Assembly (NCBI GenBank): GCA_015662865.1
Contig: DQTH01000126.1
Span: forward strand, 1-37,284
Length of the DNA stretch: 37,284 nucleotides
Reading direction: 5' to 3'
Origin: Desulfocapsa sulfexigens
Lineage (GTDB): Bacteria > Desulfobacterota > Desulfobulbia > Desulfobulbales > Desulfocapsaceae
Part shown: piece after piece, positions 36,431-37,284 of the stretch
How the letters are laid out: each line of letters opens with the position of its first letter
Numbering within the stretch: position 1 is the first letter of the stretch
Program-made: the position numbers and the translations under genes
The notes under the pieces: model-generated
What the model was told of the DNA's origin: nothing
Databases searched by the model: none
The model's input: the letters and a program-made list of their open reading frames with translations, nothing else

Positions 36431-37284
36431 TGTCTGCTGACTACCAACTGAACCCGGAAGGCGAACGGGAATGGCTGCGTCTCAAGCAGCATCTGGAATG
36501 GTCTGATCATTTTGCCCTTGGTTTCATTTTTACCGCCCATCCGGGAGTAATCACTGTATTTCGTCAACGATTGGCAGGGATCTATCATGCCAGAATCACC
36601 CGTCTCCACATTCCCATACCAGAAAAACCTTCCCAACTACTGGATGAGCTCCTGCCAAACCTGTTACACCCTACAGTCCATCAACAATGTTTACAGGGTC
36701 CTTTCTGGCTTGATTTAAGTAAGAAATCCGGAGCTGACTGGGCCAGTGCACGGCTATCATTCCTTATCAGACTGAATGAACAACGGGAACCCTTGCGCCG
36801 TGTCCTAAAACGGCCGTTAATCCTGATATTGCCACTGTCAGAACGTTCCAGTATCAGGGAAGTTGTTCCGGACCTCTGGGCCATCCGTGATTTCAGTATC
36901 ACAACAGGAGACTGGCTGGCTGCACCGGACGAATCATTCACCACTCCGGAAAAACTGCCTTCCTCATCTTTTCCGATAAGTGATTACAATGCGTCCCTCA
37001 TTCATGAATGGGAGCGGCTCATGAAAAAAAATGCAGCAGGACATACTTTCATCCCTGCTGCTCACCGAGCATGCATGGCTGCCCTGCATACCGCTCAGTA
37101 TGAACTTGCCGCTAAAATTGCTGCCAGTATGCAGAAGACTGCCGAAAATATTATTGAAAATATCGGAGAAACTCCAGAGGCCTTGCGGGATCTCTCTGTT
37201 TCACTGGATAATGTCGGGAATACGGCAAAGGCAATGGGACAATGGGATAAAGCACAGCTTTCCTTTGAAGAGAGCTTGAACATC
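36430..37284 (+). CDS. TPR-containing partner protein (truncated by window end)
   Basis: ATG overlaps TAA of the ATPase (taATG); 285 codons open to the edge; ALRDLSVSLDNVGNTAKAMGQWDKAQLSFEESLNI reads as a TPR. Confidence 0.7.
   Translation, partial: MSADYQLNPEGEREWLRLKQHLEWSDHFALGFIFTAHPGVITVFRQRLAGIYHARITRLHIPIPEKPSQLLDELLPNLLHPTVHQQCLQGPFWLDLSKKSGADWASARLSFLIRLNEQREPLRRVLKRPLILILPLSERSSIREVVPDLWAIRDFSITTGDWLAAPDESFTTPEKLPSSSFPISDYNASLIHEWERLMKKNAAGHTFIPAAHRACMAALHTAQYELAAKIAASMQKTAENIIENIGETPEALRDLSVSLDNVGNTAKAMGQWDKAQLSFEESLNI

Overview
The window looks like chromosomal DNA from a sulfur-metabolising anaerobe, probably Desulfobacterota (taxon is an inference from gene content). The minus strand from about 13.0 to 1.25 kb carries a complex I operon, nuoABCDHIJK plus four antiporter-like subunits and a small membrane protein. 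No nuoE, nuoF or nuoG is present. The plus strand from 14.0 to 23.7 kb carries a histidine kinase and an NtrC-type regulator. These are followed by a probable sigma-54 promoter with two palindromic upstream sites and a cluster of TSUP permease, TIGR02186-like membrane protein, PEP-synthase-like protein, receiver domain and two Usp-like proteins. A divergent PAS/sigma-54 activator (24.4-25.8 kb, minus) faces a probable sigma-54 promoter and a sulfur-relay/heterodisulfide-reductase-like operon (26.1-32.8 kb, plus). That operon encodes a degenerate TusA-like protein with a CCC tail, a DsrE-like protein, TusA, an MvhD-like protein, two complementary HdrA-like halves, a winged-helix protein, HdrC and an HdrB with only one CCG motif. 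The right end has a MocR regulator divergent from a LysE exporter, then a P-loop ATPase and TPR protein pair that runs off the window edge. Dispersed palindromic/MITE-like elements, an IS200-like transposase relic and a regulator C-terminus relic lie in intergenic DNA. All family calls come from reading sequences by eye, with no database search.
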